Source: Promethearchaeota archaeon (GTDB lineage: Archaea; Asgardarchaeota; Lokiarchaeia; Sigyniarchaeales; SOKP01). Taken from it: DNA of 64,000 bases. This document shows, piece by piece, positions 1 through 8,653 of this stretch. The DNA is taken from NCBI GenBank assembly GCA_030606485.1, contig JAUWGH010000001.1, forward strand, positions 186,001 through 250,000, written 5' to 3'. The stretch's first letter is position 1, and each line of letters begins with the position of its first letter. The translations under genes were made by a program, and so were the position numbers. The notes below the pieces were generated by a model. It searched no databases. It saw only the letters and a program-made list of their open reading frames with translations, and was not told the DNA's origin.

Positions 1-308
1 TAAATTTTCTTAAGTCTATCTTCTTCCACCTTTAAGTCTAGATCCCCAGGTTGCACATTTTTTGACATAAATCCAATTGTGTTTTCATTGGCTAATTTCA
101 TTTGTTGAGCTAAAATTACCTCTTTAGATCTTTTTTCTGGATTTTTAATATTCCACCAATTTCCCGCATGGATAAATCGTAATGATTGATGAATTTCTAG
201 AGCCCTTATTTTTGATGGTGTCAAATTATAAGGAATTGTTATCGGAATTGTATCAGTTAAACCCTCGATAAATGTGCTATAAAATTCGTAAGTTCCTTTA
301 TATTTCAT
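1..308 (-). CDS. Hypothetical protein, 3' part cut by window edge
   Basis: Reading leftward from an ATG at 306-308 the frame stays open for 102 codons to the window edge, so only the N-terminal part is visible. The protein begins MKYKGTYEFYSTFIEGLTD and is soluble-looking: no signal peptide, no membrane segment, no cysteine motif. I do not recognise the family. It is transcribed away from the RuBisCO-like gene, and the 92 bases between the two starts must hold both promoters; a symmetrical TATA-like stretch (atttataaat) lies at 316-325. The even codon pattern and lack of stops make a real gene likely. Confidence 0.55.
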   Translation of the reverse strand, partial: MKYKGTYEFYSTFIEGLTDTIPITIPYNLTPSKIRALEIHQSLRFIHAGNWWNIKNPEKRSKEVILAQQMKLANENTIGFMSKNVQPGDLDLKVEEDRLKKI

Positions 309-400
309 TTCCAAAATTTATAAATCGTTTGAAAGAGAAGAAGTAAATAATTAAGAAAAAATTTTTGAATAACTTTTCTTTATTTTTATTGTGAATTGAT

Positions 401-1723
401 ATGATAGAAAAAGATTCTACAGAACAGTATTTAGATCTCCCAGAAGCAATAGGCTTAGATGGTATAGATTTAGAGAAATATATCATTGCCTCTTATATAA
501 TAAAACGACCTAAAGGGCAAAATGTAAATTATTTAGCACGGTTTGCCGCGATCGAACAGTCTACGGGCACATGGGTGAGAGTTCCAGCTGAAACAGCAGA
601 AGTAAGAAAGCATCACGTTGCTAGAGTGTTAGGTGTTTATGAGATCCCTTATTATGAATACGTAATTCCAAAAGATATTAAAGAGAGGACTTATTTCGTT
701 CAAATAGGATTCCCGATTATAAATTTTCGACCACAAATTCCTCAACTTTTTACCTCTGTAATCGGAAACATCTCTATTACTCATGGGCTTAAATTAGTTG
801 ATTTAGCGTTTCCTAAAGAATGGCTGAAGGGATTTAAAGGACCAAAATTTGGAATTGATGGAATTCGAAAACTCTTAAAGGTACCTGAGAGACCGACCTT
901 AAACAATATGGTAAAACCTTGCACCGGTCATACTGCAGATGTAACGGCTGACTTGGTTTATAAAGCCGCCGTCGGTGGTTGTGATGTTGTAAAAGACGAT
1001 GAGTTAATTTCGAATCCTGTATTTAATACAGTTGAAGAAAGAATAACAAAAGTAATGGAAGCAGTGGATCGTGCTGATTCGGAGAAAGGGGAAAAAACTC
1101 TTTATACAATTAATATTTCCAATAGAGTTCCCGATATGTTTGAATTAGCAGATAAAGCAATTGAGCTAGGGGCTAATGCATTAATGGTAAATTATTTAGC
1201 TACTGGATTTGAACCATTTAGAAAATTAGCAGAAGATCCATCAATTAAAGTTCCAATTTTAGCTCATATGGATTTTGCGGGGGTATATATCGGAGGTGAA
1301 TGGACTGGAATGACAAGTATGCTTGTTCTCGCCAAACTTCCAAGAATTTGTGGAGCGGATATTGTTGTTACACCTGCTCCTTATGGAAAAGCGGAAATTC
1401 TAGATGAAAGATTTGAAAATAATCTTCGAGCTTTAAGGTTTCCTTATCAACATATTAAACCAACATTACCGATGCCATCAGGTGGTATAACAGTAGGAAT
1501 GGTCGAAACATGTGTTAAGGATGCAGGAAACGACATTCTCATTGGAAGTGGTGGTGGTATTCATGCTCATCCAGATGGACCTACTGCAGGAGCTAAAGCT
1601 TTTAGACAAGCCATTGATGCTGTTATGCAAGGGGTTAAAGTTAAAGATTATGCAAAAGACCACAAAGAGTTAGGAGTAGCTTTAGGCGTTTGGGGTACAG
1701 GAAAAACAAAATTAATTGAATAA
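401..1723 (+). CDS. RuBisCO large-subunit-like protein (form IV-like)
   Basis: The 440-residue protein has the length and layout of a RuBisCO large chain: an N-terminal alpha/beta domain (about 20-150) and a C-terminal TIM barrel. The metal-binding motif is intact: G192-G-C-D-V-V-K198-D-D200-E201, where K198 would be the carbamylated lysine. The first catalytic lysine is present (K172 in MVKPCTG), as are a loop-6 lysine candidate (K330 in APYGK), SGG at 360-362 and the phosphate-binding GSGGG at 382-386. Several positions needed for carboxylation differ: the second lysine of KPK is Cys174, the Arg after the active-site His is Met290, and the HIHxGT segment reads VVTPAP. By family knowledge this fits a RuBisCO-like protein acting in an enolase or isomerase type of sulfur or nucleotide salvage better than a true carboxylase. 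A T-rich stop signal follows. Confidence 0.85.
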   Translation: MIEKDSTEQYLDLPEAIGLDGIDLEKYIIASYIIKRPKGQNVNYLARFAAIEQSTGTWVRVPAETAEVRKHHVARVLGVYEIPYYEYVIPKDIKERTYFVQIGFPIINFRPQIPQLFTSVIGNISITHGLKLVDLAFPKEWLKGFKGPKFGIDGIRKLLKVPERPTLNNMVKPCTGHTADVTADLVYKAAVGGCDVVKDDELISNPVFNTVEERITKVMEAVDRADSEKGEKTLYTINISNRVPDMFELADKAIELGANALMVNYLATGFEPFRKLAEDPSIKVPILAHMDFAGVYIGGEWTGMTSMLVLAKLPRICGADIVVTPAPYGKAEILDERFENNLRALRFPYQHIKPTLPMPSGGITVGMVETCVKDAGNDILIGSGGGIHAHPDGPTAGAKAFRQAIDAVMQGVKVKDYAKDHKELGVALGVWGTGKTKLIE

Positions 1724-1734
1724 TTAAATCTCTA

Positions 1735-1749
1735 TTTTTTATTTTTTTT
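1735..1749 (+). terminator. Poly-T transcription stop
   Basis: Two runs of T (six and eight) begin a dozen bases after the RuBisCO-like stop codon. Archaeal RNA polymerase stops on such T-runs without needing a hairpin. Confidence 0.45.
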
Positions 1750-1806
1750 AATATTTGTAGCAAGAGATTAGACTATTAAAATGAATAAAATTGTATTCAA
1801 ATTATT

Positions 1807-1905
1807 TCAAATAATATTATCAAACAGATTTTGACAAATTACTTGTGGCATTAGTCCGAACGCCTCTATCCCATCCACTACAGGAGTATTTGGGAATACT
1901 TTCCG
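1807..1905 (-). pseudogene. tnpB: tnpB C-terminal fragment
   Basis: The frame encodes KVFPNTPVVDGIEAFGLMP and ends NLFDNII, matching the C-terminus of the intact TnpB nearby (KAFPNSISVDGIEVLGLIP, ending NIVDNII). Only about 33 codons are recognisable. The open frame continues upstream to 2025, but that part has no similarity to TnpB and consists of hairpin sequence. It is a relic with no intact product. Confidence 0.65.
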
Positions 1906-1911
1906 TTTTAA

Positions 1912-1955
1912 TTTCCCGATATGGGAATTCTTTTCCACAATTGAGGGATACCCTC
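1912..1955 (-). other. Two compact hairpins inside the tnpB relic
   Basis: TTCCC (1913-1917) pairs with GGGAA (1923-1927), and GAGGG (1943-1947) pairs with CCCTC (1951-1955) around a three-base loop. On the minus strand they lie just upstream of the kept tnpB 3' end and right terminus, which is where the guide (omega) RNA of TnpB elements is encoded. Whether an RNA is made cannot be seen from sequence. Confidence 0.4.
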
Positions 1956-2194
1956 GGAGCTGATCCGATGCAAAATTAATTCTTTCTTGTAATAAACAAG
2001 CAAAATAAGTATTTAAATTTAACAAGACAACAGATTTTCTATAAAGTGGAAAAACTCTAAAGAATTCAACGATATTATCAAACGATATTAATCTTTATGG
2101 AATATATTATTTTTGGTAACTATAAATATTTTGGATAAAATGATGATTAAAAAAAGGAAATGAAAAAATATTCAAAAAAAAAAATACATTAACT

Positions 2195-3721
2195 TCATGT
2201 TCCTGCGACTCGTTTAGGATAATGAGTTTGAGCTTTAAGATTCTCTTGCAATAATTTATTAACCAGTTTAAATCGAATATTATTAAATTTCTCATTATAC
2301 CACAAATTATTCAATTCATCTGGATCGTTTTTTCGATCAAACAAATCTCCATGATCTTCAAAACCTTCATATATTGTTAATTTATAATCTTCAGTTACTA
2401 AGTGTCTTAATCGTGCTTCAAGAGATCCAACTTCTTCATCATTTTCGATGAAAACACAGTCTCTAACTTTTTTATTTGGATCCAATAATAATGGAGTCAT
2501 ATTAAAACCTTGCATGTCAGGAGGCTGATAGCGCTCTTTAATATGCAAGAGATTTAGAATGGTTTTAGGAATATCAATAGAACTTATTAAAGATTCACAA
2601 ACTCCCGGTTTGGTTAAACCTGGTACTTTCCATATTAGAGGAAGATGTAATACACCATTGTAAGGGCAAGGACCTTTAAATAACAAACCATGATCTCCCA
2701 TTAAATCACCGTGATCACTGCTATACATTACTATTGTATTATCTGCATAACCTAACTTCTTCAATGTAGATAATATTTCTCCTATGCTATAATCTATTAG
2801 TGCAACAGATCCGTATGTTAAGGCTATAAATTTTCGTGTCTCCTCTTCATTAGTTTCTCGCAAGAACGCTCTAAAAAATGGTGGATTTTTTAAAAGAGGT
2901 CCCAAAAATTTATGGCTATATAAGTTTTTTGCATCGTTAAAATTCGGAGGAAGTTCAATTTCTTCTGGTTTGTACATATCATAATATTTTCCTGGAGGGC
3001 ATAGAGGATAGTGAGGATCTAAAAAAGAACAATGCAAATAGAAGGGTTTATCTCCATAATCTCCCCGGGCATGTCGTTCAAGGAAGGCAATAGTACGTTC
3101 TTTAATATATGTTGTACTATAAAGTTCTTCAGGAAAACCCTTATCACACCATAATGAGAAGTAATTGTCGATTCTCCTCCATTTCTTTTTTACGAATTCG
3201 GCGTGTTTCGGTGATTTTTTTTCCAACCAATCTAAATAATGTCCAACGCATATAGTACCATTACCCGTTGCGAATTCTACCTCTTGAAATCCATAATATG
3301 GGAGTGGAAAATTCTCTTTTACAAGATTATTACCAGCTTCCTCTGCTAACCAGTCGCCCCAACATTCTGCAGATTTTGTTTTCCTTCGATATGGTGGTGA
3401 CATAAATTGAAAATGTGTTTTTCCCATAACCGCTGTACACCAGCCTCTTTTCATTAATGTTTGAGCAATATTTGGAAGATCTTCCCGTAGATTAATCCCA
3501 TTACTCCTTACACCATGCATATTTGGATATAATCCCGTATGTAATGTTGCTCTGTTGGGCATACAAATAGGAGCAGTGCAAAAGTAATTCGAAAACCTAA
3601 CGCCTTCTTTTGCAAACTTGTCAAGATTTGGTGTTTTTAAAATCGGATTTCCATAGCAACTTAAATGGTCTGCTCTATGAGCATCGGATATTATGAATAA
3701 TACATTCATTTCTTCACTCAT
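2195..3721 (-). CDS. Sulfatase (arylsulfatase family)
   Basis: A 508-residue alkaline-phosphatase-fold sulfatase that would hydrolyse sulfate esters. The N-terminus NVLFIISDAHRADHLSCYG carries the first metal-binding aspartate. The active-site signature is C53-M-P-N-R-A-T-L-x-T-G, so Cys53 would be converted to formylglycine; the motif fits CxPxR with Asn in the usual Ser/Ala place. MYSSDHGDLMGDHG is the second metal site. No signal peptide is seen, so the enzyme appears cytosolic. I chose the ATG at 3719-3721 over an upstream TTG at 3728-3730 because a TATA box lies about 25 bases before it. No formylglycine-generating enzyme is in the window. The substrate is unknown. Confidence 0.88.
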   Translation of the reverse strand: MSEEMNVLFIISDAHRADHLSCYGNPILKTPNLDKFAKEGVRFSNYFCTAPICMPNRATLHTGLYPNMHGVRSNGINLREDLPNIAQTLMKRGWCTAVMGKTHFQFMSPPYRRKTKSAECWGDWLAEEAGNNLVKENFPLPYYGFQEVEFATGNGTICVGHYLDWLEKKSPKHAEFVKKKWRRIDNYFSLWCDKGFPEELYSTTYIKERTIAFLERHARGDYGDKPFYLHCSFLDPHYPLCPPGKYYDMYKPEEIELPPNFNDAKNLYSHKFLGPLLKNPPFFRAFLRETNEEETRKFIALTYGSVALIDYSIGEILSTLKKLGYADNTIVMYSSDHGDLMGDHGLLFKGPCPYNGVLHLPLIWKVPGLTKPGVCESLISSIDIPKTILNLLHIKERYQPPDMQGFNMTPLLLDPNKKVRDCVFIENDEEVGSLEARLRHLVTEDYKLTIYEGFEDHGDLFDRKNDPDELNNLWYNEKFNNIRFKLVNKLLQENLKAQTHYPKRVAGT

Positions 3722-3743
3722 TGCAATCAAACCACTTTATTTT

Positions 3744-3753
3744 ATTTATAAAT
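3744..3753 (-). promoter_or_regulatory. TATA box of sulfatase gene
   Basis: The palindromic atttataaat is centred about 26 bases before the ATG at 3721, the normal archaeal TATA-to-start distance, which suggests a leaderless mRNA. Confidence 0.5.
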
Positions 3754-4047
3754 AGATTCTTTATCATTGAAAAATTATTATCCTACTTAAAATTTAACAA
3801 ATAGAAATAAAAACCAATTAAATATCAGAAAATTTTATTTCTAAGACATTGATTTTTCCCGAAATTTACAAAATGCGTTATGTGAAGAATAAATTGTTCG
3901 TACTAATTTTATGAACAATGTTGTTAGTATTTATAAAATAATTTTATAATTTATGGATATAGATTTCATTTCCAATCTAAAAAAACATTCTTTTATCGGC
4001 GAATTGGTTATTATAATTCTTATTGGTTAAATATGGTAATCAGTTAT
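3754..4047. other. Intergenic region with one inverted repeat
   Basis: About 290 AT-rich bases without a convincing gene. The only structure I see is a 7-base inverted repeat, ATTGTTC (3893-3899) and GAACAAT (3913-3919), with a 13-base spacer. It could be an operator or a weak hairpin; nothing ties it to a neighbour. Confidence 0.3.
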
Positions 4048-4212
4048 TTAACCTCTTACCATTTTAGTACCACACTTTGGGCAATTTTGATTCATGCACG
4101 GAACTCCTACTTGATGTGGAACCGTATGACCACAATTTGGACAGATACAAGCCCCACTAGGACCTGCAGCATAAGGTCCTCCCATTCTTCCTCTACCACC
4201 TCTACCACTCAT
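4048..4212 (-). CDS. Small glycine-rich zinc-ribbon protein
   Basis: A 54-residue protein. A Gly/Arg-rich start (MSGRGGRGRMGGPYAAGPSG) leads into CICPNCGHTVPHQ and CMNQNCPKCGTKMVRG, giving paired cysteines (C24/C27, C39, C44/C47) suited to one zinc ion or a small metal site. It has an excellent ribosome site, GGAGGT, a few bases before the ATG. Small proteins with CxCPNCG and CPKCG pairs around VPHQ recur in anaerobic archaea and bacteria, with no firm function known to me. An opposite-strand 75-codon frame covers the same region but has no such features. Confidence 0.75.
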   Translation of the reverse strand: MSGRGGRGRMGGPYAAGPSGACICPNCGHTVPHQVGVPCMNQNCPKCGTKMVRG

Positions 4213-4451
4213 AAAATGACCTCCTTTAACAATATTTTAAATTATTTAATTAATTTTTAATTACTTCCATATGAAATTTACATACTTAAGAACCCTTGTA
4301 TGCAATATCACAATTATTGAATATATTTTACATTAAATAATAATTTAATCTTATTATTTGGAATATAAACTCTCTAATTATAATAACAAATCAAAAGATT
4401 TACATAATCAATCCTCTATATAAACAAAAAAATCTTTAAGTTATGGCAAGA

Positions 4452-4462
4452 TTTTATATAAA
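4452..4462 (+). promoter_or_regulatory. TATA box before V4R/argS genes
   Basis: ttttatataaa lies about 38 bases before the ATG at 4496 in an otherwise gene-free stretch (4213-4495); transcription would start near 4482-4488. Confidence 0.5.
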
Positions 4463-4495
4463 TTTTAAATTATAATAATTACGGGTTGTGAAAAT

Positions 4496-5023
4496 ATGGA
4501 TGAAAATTTAGCAATTAATTCATTTTTAGGTTCATTGATTAATGAACTGCAATCCACCCTAGGAAAATCTACTTTGAATGCGCTTATTTATAGAATTGGC
4601 CAAAAATCCGCCGAGATTATCGCTAAAAGAATTCTTGAAAAACACAAGCAAAATGGCGGTAATTTTGAAAATATTTCAGCTGCTTTTCATTTATTTCAAA
4701 GTATGGTTTCTCAAATATTTGAAGTTGAGCAACTTAATCAAAACAACGAAGAAGACCGAACAGTAATTAAAATAAAAAATCGATGTCCTTTTCATAAACT
4801 TATTGCAGAAAGGGAAGATCTTGAATATGGTGGCACTCTTTGTCAATTTTCTAAAGCATATTTTGAACAAACATTAAAAAAACTCACAAACATAAAAGTT
4901 GAATATAAACTGAATGGTGTTAAACCCATAGAAGATTACTGCTACGTTGACTTAGTTTTTTTGAAAGATTTGAAGGAAATGGAAGCGAAATTAAAGGAAA
5001 CCAATTCCCAAAGTATAAATTAA
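4496..5023 (+). CDS. V4R-like domain protein
   Basis: A 175-residue soluble protein: a helical N-terminus (1-80), then a cysteine-containing region with CPFH (C97, H100), GGTLCQFSK (C116) and EDYCYVDLVF (C149). The order C, G-x-LC, helix, then a final YCxxD/E strand is that of V4R (4-vinyl reductase, hydrocarbon-binding) domains, which bind small ligands or metal and often act in signalling. A second protein with the same pattern lies at 13235-13729. It stands 24 bases upstream of argS and probably shares its mRNA. The ligand is unknown; the family call is by pattern only. Confidence 0.6.
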   Translation: MDENLAINSFLGSLINELQSTLGKSTLNALIYRIGQKSAEIIAKRILEKHKQNGGNFENISAAFHLFQSMVSQIFEVEQLNQNNEEDRTVIKIKNRCPFHKLIAEREDLEYGGTLCQFSKAYFEQTLKKLTNIKVEYKLNGVKPIEDYCYVDLVFLKDLKEMEAKLKETNSQSIN

Positions 5024-5047
5024 TTTTTATACTAAATTATTTATAGA

Positions 5048-6766
5048 ATGAATTATAAGAAGCAGATTGCTGTTTTATTATCTGATTTTATAAAGGAAAT
5101 TACCCCACAAGAAGTGGAAAAATTAATTGAACTTCCTCCTAAAGATATTGATTTTGATTATTCATTTCCTGTTTTTATTTTATCAAAAGAGAAAAAGAAA
5201 TCTCCTCAACAAATTGCTGTAGATTTAGAAAAAAATTTGATTAAGCCTGAATTTTTATTAAAAATTAAAGCTATTGGACCATATTTGAATTTTAATATAA
5301 ATAAAACATTTTTAGCAAAAGAAATACTAACTAATATTTTTAATAAAAGGGAAGAATTCGGACGAATTGAATCCAAGGAGATTGAGCGTCCTCTTAAAAT
5401 CGTTGTTGAGTATCCTTCCCCAAATACAAATAAACCCTTACATCTTGGAATTATTAGAAATATTTTTATTGGTCAATCAGTTTCAAACCTTCTAAGATTT
5501 ATTGGTAATGAAATTTTTGAAGTTAATTTATACAATGACAGAGGTATTCATATTTGTAAAAGTATGCTTGCATACCAAAAGTGGGGGCATAATAAAAGAC
5601 CAGAAGATGAGAATATTAAGTCTGATCATTTTGTTGGAAAGTTCTACGTTTTATTTAATGAAAAATTGCAAAATAATCCCGACTTGAATCAAGAAGCTGA
5701 GGATTTACTTCATAAATGGGAAAATAATGACCCAAATATACGTGCTATTTGGAAAATGATGAATACTTGGGCAAAAAAAGGTTTTAATGAATCATTTAGT
5801 AAATTAGATGTTAAATTTGACAAAGAATATTTTGAATCTGATATATATAAAAAAGGAAAAGAAATAATAAATACTGCAATTAATGGTGAAAATTTTGAAC
5901 AGGTTGAAGATAATGCAGTTATTGCTAGATTAGAGAAATATAATCTTCCTGATAAAGTTTTACTTCGCAGTGATGGCACATCACTTTATGTTACACAAGA
6001 TATATATTTAGCTAAAAAGAAAAAAGAAGATTTCAATTACGACAAGTCAATTTATGTTGTTGGAAATGAACAGAACACCTATTTTAAGCAATTATTTAAA
6101 ATATTAGAACTTTTAGGCTTTTCAGAGGAAATGATACATCTTAATTACGGTATGGTATATTTACCAGAAGGTAAAATGAAAAGTAGAGAAGGTCAAACTG
6201 TCGATGCAGATGAAATTATTGAGGAAGTATATAACTTAGCTAAAAAAGAAATATTAAAACGATATAATGATTTAAATGAAGAGGAAATAGAAAAGCGATC
6301 GAGGATCATAGGACAAGCTGCTTTAAGATTCTACATTTTGAAATATGATCCAAAAAAGGATTTTACCTATTACCCTGATAAAAGTATCTCATTTGAAGGT
6401 GATACAGGTCCATACATTCAATATGTTTATGCAAGAATCCAATCCATTATTAACAAAACAGAAGTTGAGATTGATCTAGATATTGATTTTTCACTCTTAA
6501 AACACAAAACCGAAAAAGAATTGATATTTAATTTATATCAATTTCCAGAAATTCTTAAAGAATCTGCAGAGTTTTATAAACCACATTTTATGTGTCAATA
6601 TCTTTTAAATCTATCTCAACACCTCAATTCTTTTTATGTTAGTTGTCAAGTCATTACTAGTGAAATTAATTTACAAAAAGCTCGATTATTATTGATTAGA
6701 TGCATTCAGATTGTAATAAAAATTGGTTTGAATCTACTTGGTATAGAAATTTTAGAACAAATGTAA
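5048..6766 (+). CDS. argS: Arginyl-tRNA synthetase
   Basis: The 572-residue class I synthetase charges tRNA-Arg. The ATP-binding HIGH-type motif is H132-L-G-I in PSPNTNKPLHLGIIRN. The second motif is the KMSKS variant K376-M-K-S-R. An N-terminal Arg-tRNA-synthetase domain (about 1-110) and the C-terminal DALR anticodon domain (about 455-572, rich in Leu/Tyr helices) complete the standard architecture, and length is normal. It is followed after 22 bases by the agmatinase-family gene and then deoxyhypusine synthase, all on one strand, so an operon is likely. Confidence 0.95.
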   Translation: MNYKKQIAVLLSDFIKEITPQEVEKLIELPPKDIDFDYSFPVFILSKEKKKSPQQIAVDLEKNLIKPEFLLKIKAIGPYLNFNINKTFLAKEILTNIFNKREEFGRIESKEIERPLKIVVEYPSPNTNKPLHLGIIRNIFIGQSVSNLLRFIGNEIFEVNLYNDRGIHICKSMLAYQKWGHNKRPEDENIKSDHFVGKFYVLFNEKLQNNPDLNQEAEDLLHKWENNDPNIRAIWKMMNTWAKKGFNESFSKLDVKFDKEYFESDIYKKGKEIINTAINGENFEQVEDNAVIARLEKYNLPDKVLLRSDGTSLYVTQDIYLAKKKKEDFNYDKSIYVVGNEQNTYFKQLFKILELLGFSEEMIHLNYGMVYLPEGKMKSREGQTVDADEIIEEVYNLAKKEILKRYNDLNEEEIEKRSRIIGQAALRFYILKYDPKKDFTYYPDKSISFEGDTGPYIQYVYARIQSIINKTEVEIDLDIDFSLLKHKTEKELIFNLYQFPEILKESAEFYKPHFMCQYLLNLSQHLNSFYVSCQVITSEINLQKARLLLIRCIQIVIKIGLNLLGIEILEQM

Positions 6767-6788
6767 TTTTCTAAAGGGCGTTAGTTAA

Positions 6789-7706
6789 ATGAAATCTTTT
6801 TTTGATTTTAAAAAACAGTGTGATAAGAATACTGAATTTGTCATTTTTGGAATACCATGGGATTCTCTCAGTTCATTGGAAAATGCCGATTCATCGCTAA
6901 CTCCTAAAAAATTACGTGAAATTAGTTATGAACTTGCAAGAACTACTGAAATTGGTTTAGACATTACTGCAATTAATGCATGTGATTTGGGAGATATTGA
7001 AATTGATCCATCAGATACTGGTAAAAACATCAAAAAAATTGAAGAATTTCTCAAAAAGATTGATTATTTTAATAAAAAAGCAGTGCTGGTGATGATTGGT
7101 GGTGATCACTTTTGCACATTTCCTATAGTAAAATTTATCGGTGATATGATTGAAAAAAAAGAAGACTTTGGAGTTTTAATTTTTGATGCCCATGTAGATT
7201 TTTACAACACTTGGGAGGGAAGCAAATTTTCCCATACTACTGTCTCTCATCGATTATATGATTTAGAATATATTAATAATGAAAATTTAATCATTGTTGG
7301 AACGCGAGATATTGATAATATTGAACTTGAAAATGTAAAAAATGAAAACCTCCGTTATCTTAATGCATACAAGATGGATGAGATTGGGATCCAACAAACT
7401 ACAACTGAAATTATGCAATTTTTCAAAAAATATTCAAAAAAACCGAAATTGTATGTATCAATTGATATTGATGTTTTAGATCCCTCTATTGCTCCTGGAA
7501 CAGGTTATGCAATAGCTGGTGGTATCAGTTATAGAAATTTATGGAAAATATTAAGAAATTTAGCAAAAGAATTTGAAATAATTGGATTTGACTTAGTTGA
7601 GGTATCTCCTCGTCTTGATTTACCAAATAGAATGACCCAGATTTGTGCTGCTAAACTAATTGTTGAATTTATGAGTTTTATAAGGAATAAAAAATTATAT
7701 GAATGA
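6789..7706 (+). CDS. speB: Agmatinase/arginase-family ureohydrolase
   Basis: A 305-residue ureohydrolase. The binuclear manganese site is complete: GGDH (104-107), DAHVD (133-137) and S-I-D216-I-D218-V-L-D221 followed by PGTG. The family removes urea from a guanidino group: agmatine to putrescine, arginine to ornithine, or related substrates. Its last four bases overlap the start of deoxyhypusine synthase (ATGA), which couples their translation. That context favours a role in making the polyamine, or the aminobutyl group, used for hypusine. In Haloferax an agmatinase-family enzyme is reported to act after agmatine has been joined to aIF5A, so this could work on the protein-bound form. Confidence 0.85.
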   Translation: MKSFFDFKKQCDKNTEFVIFGIPWDSLSSLENADSSLTPKKLREISYELARTTEIGLDITAINACDLGDIEIDPSDTGKNIKKIEEFLKKIDYFNKKAVLVMIGGDHFCTFPIVKFIGDMIEKKEDFGVLIFDAHVDFYNTWEGSKFSHTTVSHRLYDLEYINNENLIIVGTRDIDNIELENVKNENLRYLNAYKMDEIGIQQTTTEIMQFFKKYSKKPKLYVSIDIDVLDPSIAPGTGYAIAGGISYRNLWKILRNLAKEFEIIGFDLVEVSPRLDLPNRMTQICAAKLIVEFMSFIRNKKLYE

Positions 7707-8653
7707 TTATAATGAAAGAAAATGATTTAAAAAATTTTAAACCAGTAGAGCAGATTGATATATCTCAAAATGATAGTATTAATAAAATCATTAGGTCCTT
7801 AATTAATACGGGATTTAATGCGAAACGACTAGCTTTAGCGTGTGAAATTTACGAGAAGATGATAGAAGATAAAGAATGTATAAAATTTTTTGGACTTTCT
7901 GGTGCAATAGTTCCGGTTGGACTTGGAAAAATCATTCACGATTTTATAGAAGAGGGCTTTCTCGATATACTTGTGACAACCGGTGCAAATATAACTCATG
8001 ATATAGCTGAGACTCTAGGATTCCACCATCTGCAAGGCGATTTTAAATTAGAAAATATTGATGATGCAGAATTATATGATAAAAAAATCAATCGAATATA
8101 TGACGTGTTTTTACCTAATAATGCTTATGAAGGAATTGAAGATTTTATTTCAGATTTAAATATCCCTAACGATGAAATGCCGGTAAGTGAATTTTTAAAA
8201 TTTTTAGGTGAACAACTACCAAACAATCCTAATTCGATTTTAACAATTTGCGCTGAAAAAAATATTCCAATTTTCTGTCCTGCTTTTACTGATTGTGGTT
8301 TAGCACTTCAATTGGGTTTCCACAATCAAAAACTCAATTTAAATCATTTTAAAGATATGCTAAAAATGGTAGATTTAGCATGGGATGCCAAAAAAGCCGG
8401 TGTTTTTATTGTTGGTGGAGGTGTTCCGAAAAATTTTATTATGCAATCCCTCCAATTTTCTCCTAATTCTGCCTTTTACGCAATTCAAATAACAATGGAT
8501 CGACCAGAACCAGGAGGACTAAGTGGAGCAACATTAAGTGAGGCAGTTTCATGGGGAAAGGTTAATAAAGAAGCATTATACACAACTTTAATTTGTGATG
8601 CAACTATTGCTCTTCCCTTAGTTTTTTCATATTTAAAAAATTTAAAAAAATGA
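7703..8653 (+). CDS. dys: Deoxyhypusine synthase
   Basis: A 316-residue NAD-dependent enzyme that transfers an aminobutyl (or agmatine-derived) group to a lysine of translation factor aIF5A. The catalytic lysine is K286 in S-E-A-V-S-W-G-K, the signature of the family. The NAD-binding region has VTTGANITHD (91-100) and the VGGGVPKNF loop (248-256). The annotated ATG overlaps the upstream stop by four bases; a second in-frame ATG at 7712 is possible. aIF5A itself is not in the window. Confidence 0.93.
   Translation: MIIMKENDLKNFKPVEQIDISQNDSINKIIRSLINTGFNAKRLALACEIYEKMIEDKECIKFFGLSGAIVPVGLGKIIHDFIEEGFLDILVTTGANITHDIAETLGFHHLQGDFKLENIDDAELYDKKINRIYDVFLPNNAYEGIEDFISDLNIPNDEMPVSEFLKFLGEQLPNNPNSILTICAEKNIPIFCPAFTDCGLALQLGFHNQKLNLNHFKDMLKMVDLAWDAKKAGVFIVGGGVPKNFIMQSLQFSPNSAFYAIQITMDRPEPGGLSGATLSEAVSWGKVNKEALYTTLICDATIALPLVFSYLKNLKK

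Larger units (their letters stand above)
1765..2100 (-). mobile_element. Internally deleted tnpB-type element remnant
   Basis: This stretch matches both ends of the intact tnpB element at 10.7-12.2 kb. At the right end, gactattaaaa (1771-1781) is followed exactly 31 bases later by ttatttcaaataatattatcaa, the same spacing as in the intact copy (10750 and 10781). At the left end, ttttctataaagt (2036-2048) and aaactctaa followed by atattatcaaa (2050-2082) resemble 11997-12009 and 12132-12152. About 1.1 kb of the gene body is missing. What remains is a 330-base non-autonomous relic. The boundaries are approximate. Confidence 0.6.

Noticed and set aside
1807-2025. 72-codon minus-strand frame as a real gene
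   Set aside because: Only the last ~33 codons resemble TnpB; the front is hairpin sequence. Treated as a relic.
4033-4260. Plus-strand 75-codon frame
   Set aside because: Ser/Thr-rich shadow of the minus-strand zinc-ribbon gene, which has a perfect ribosome site and paired cysteines.
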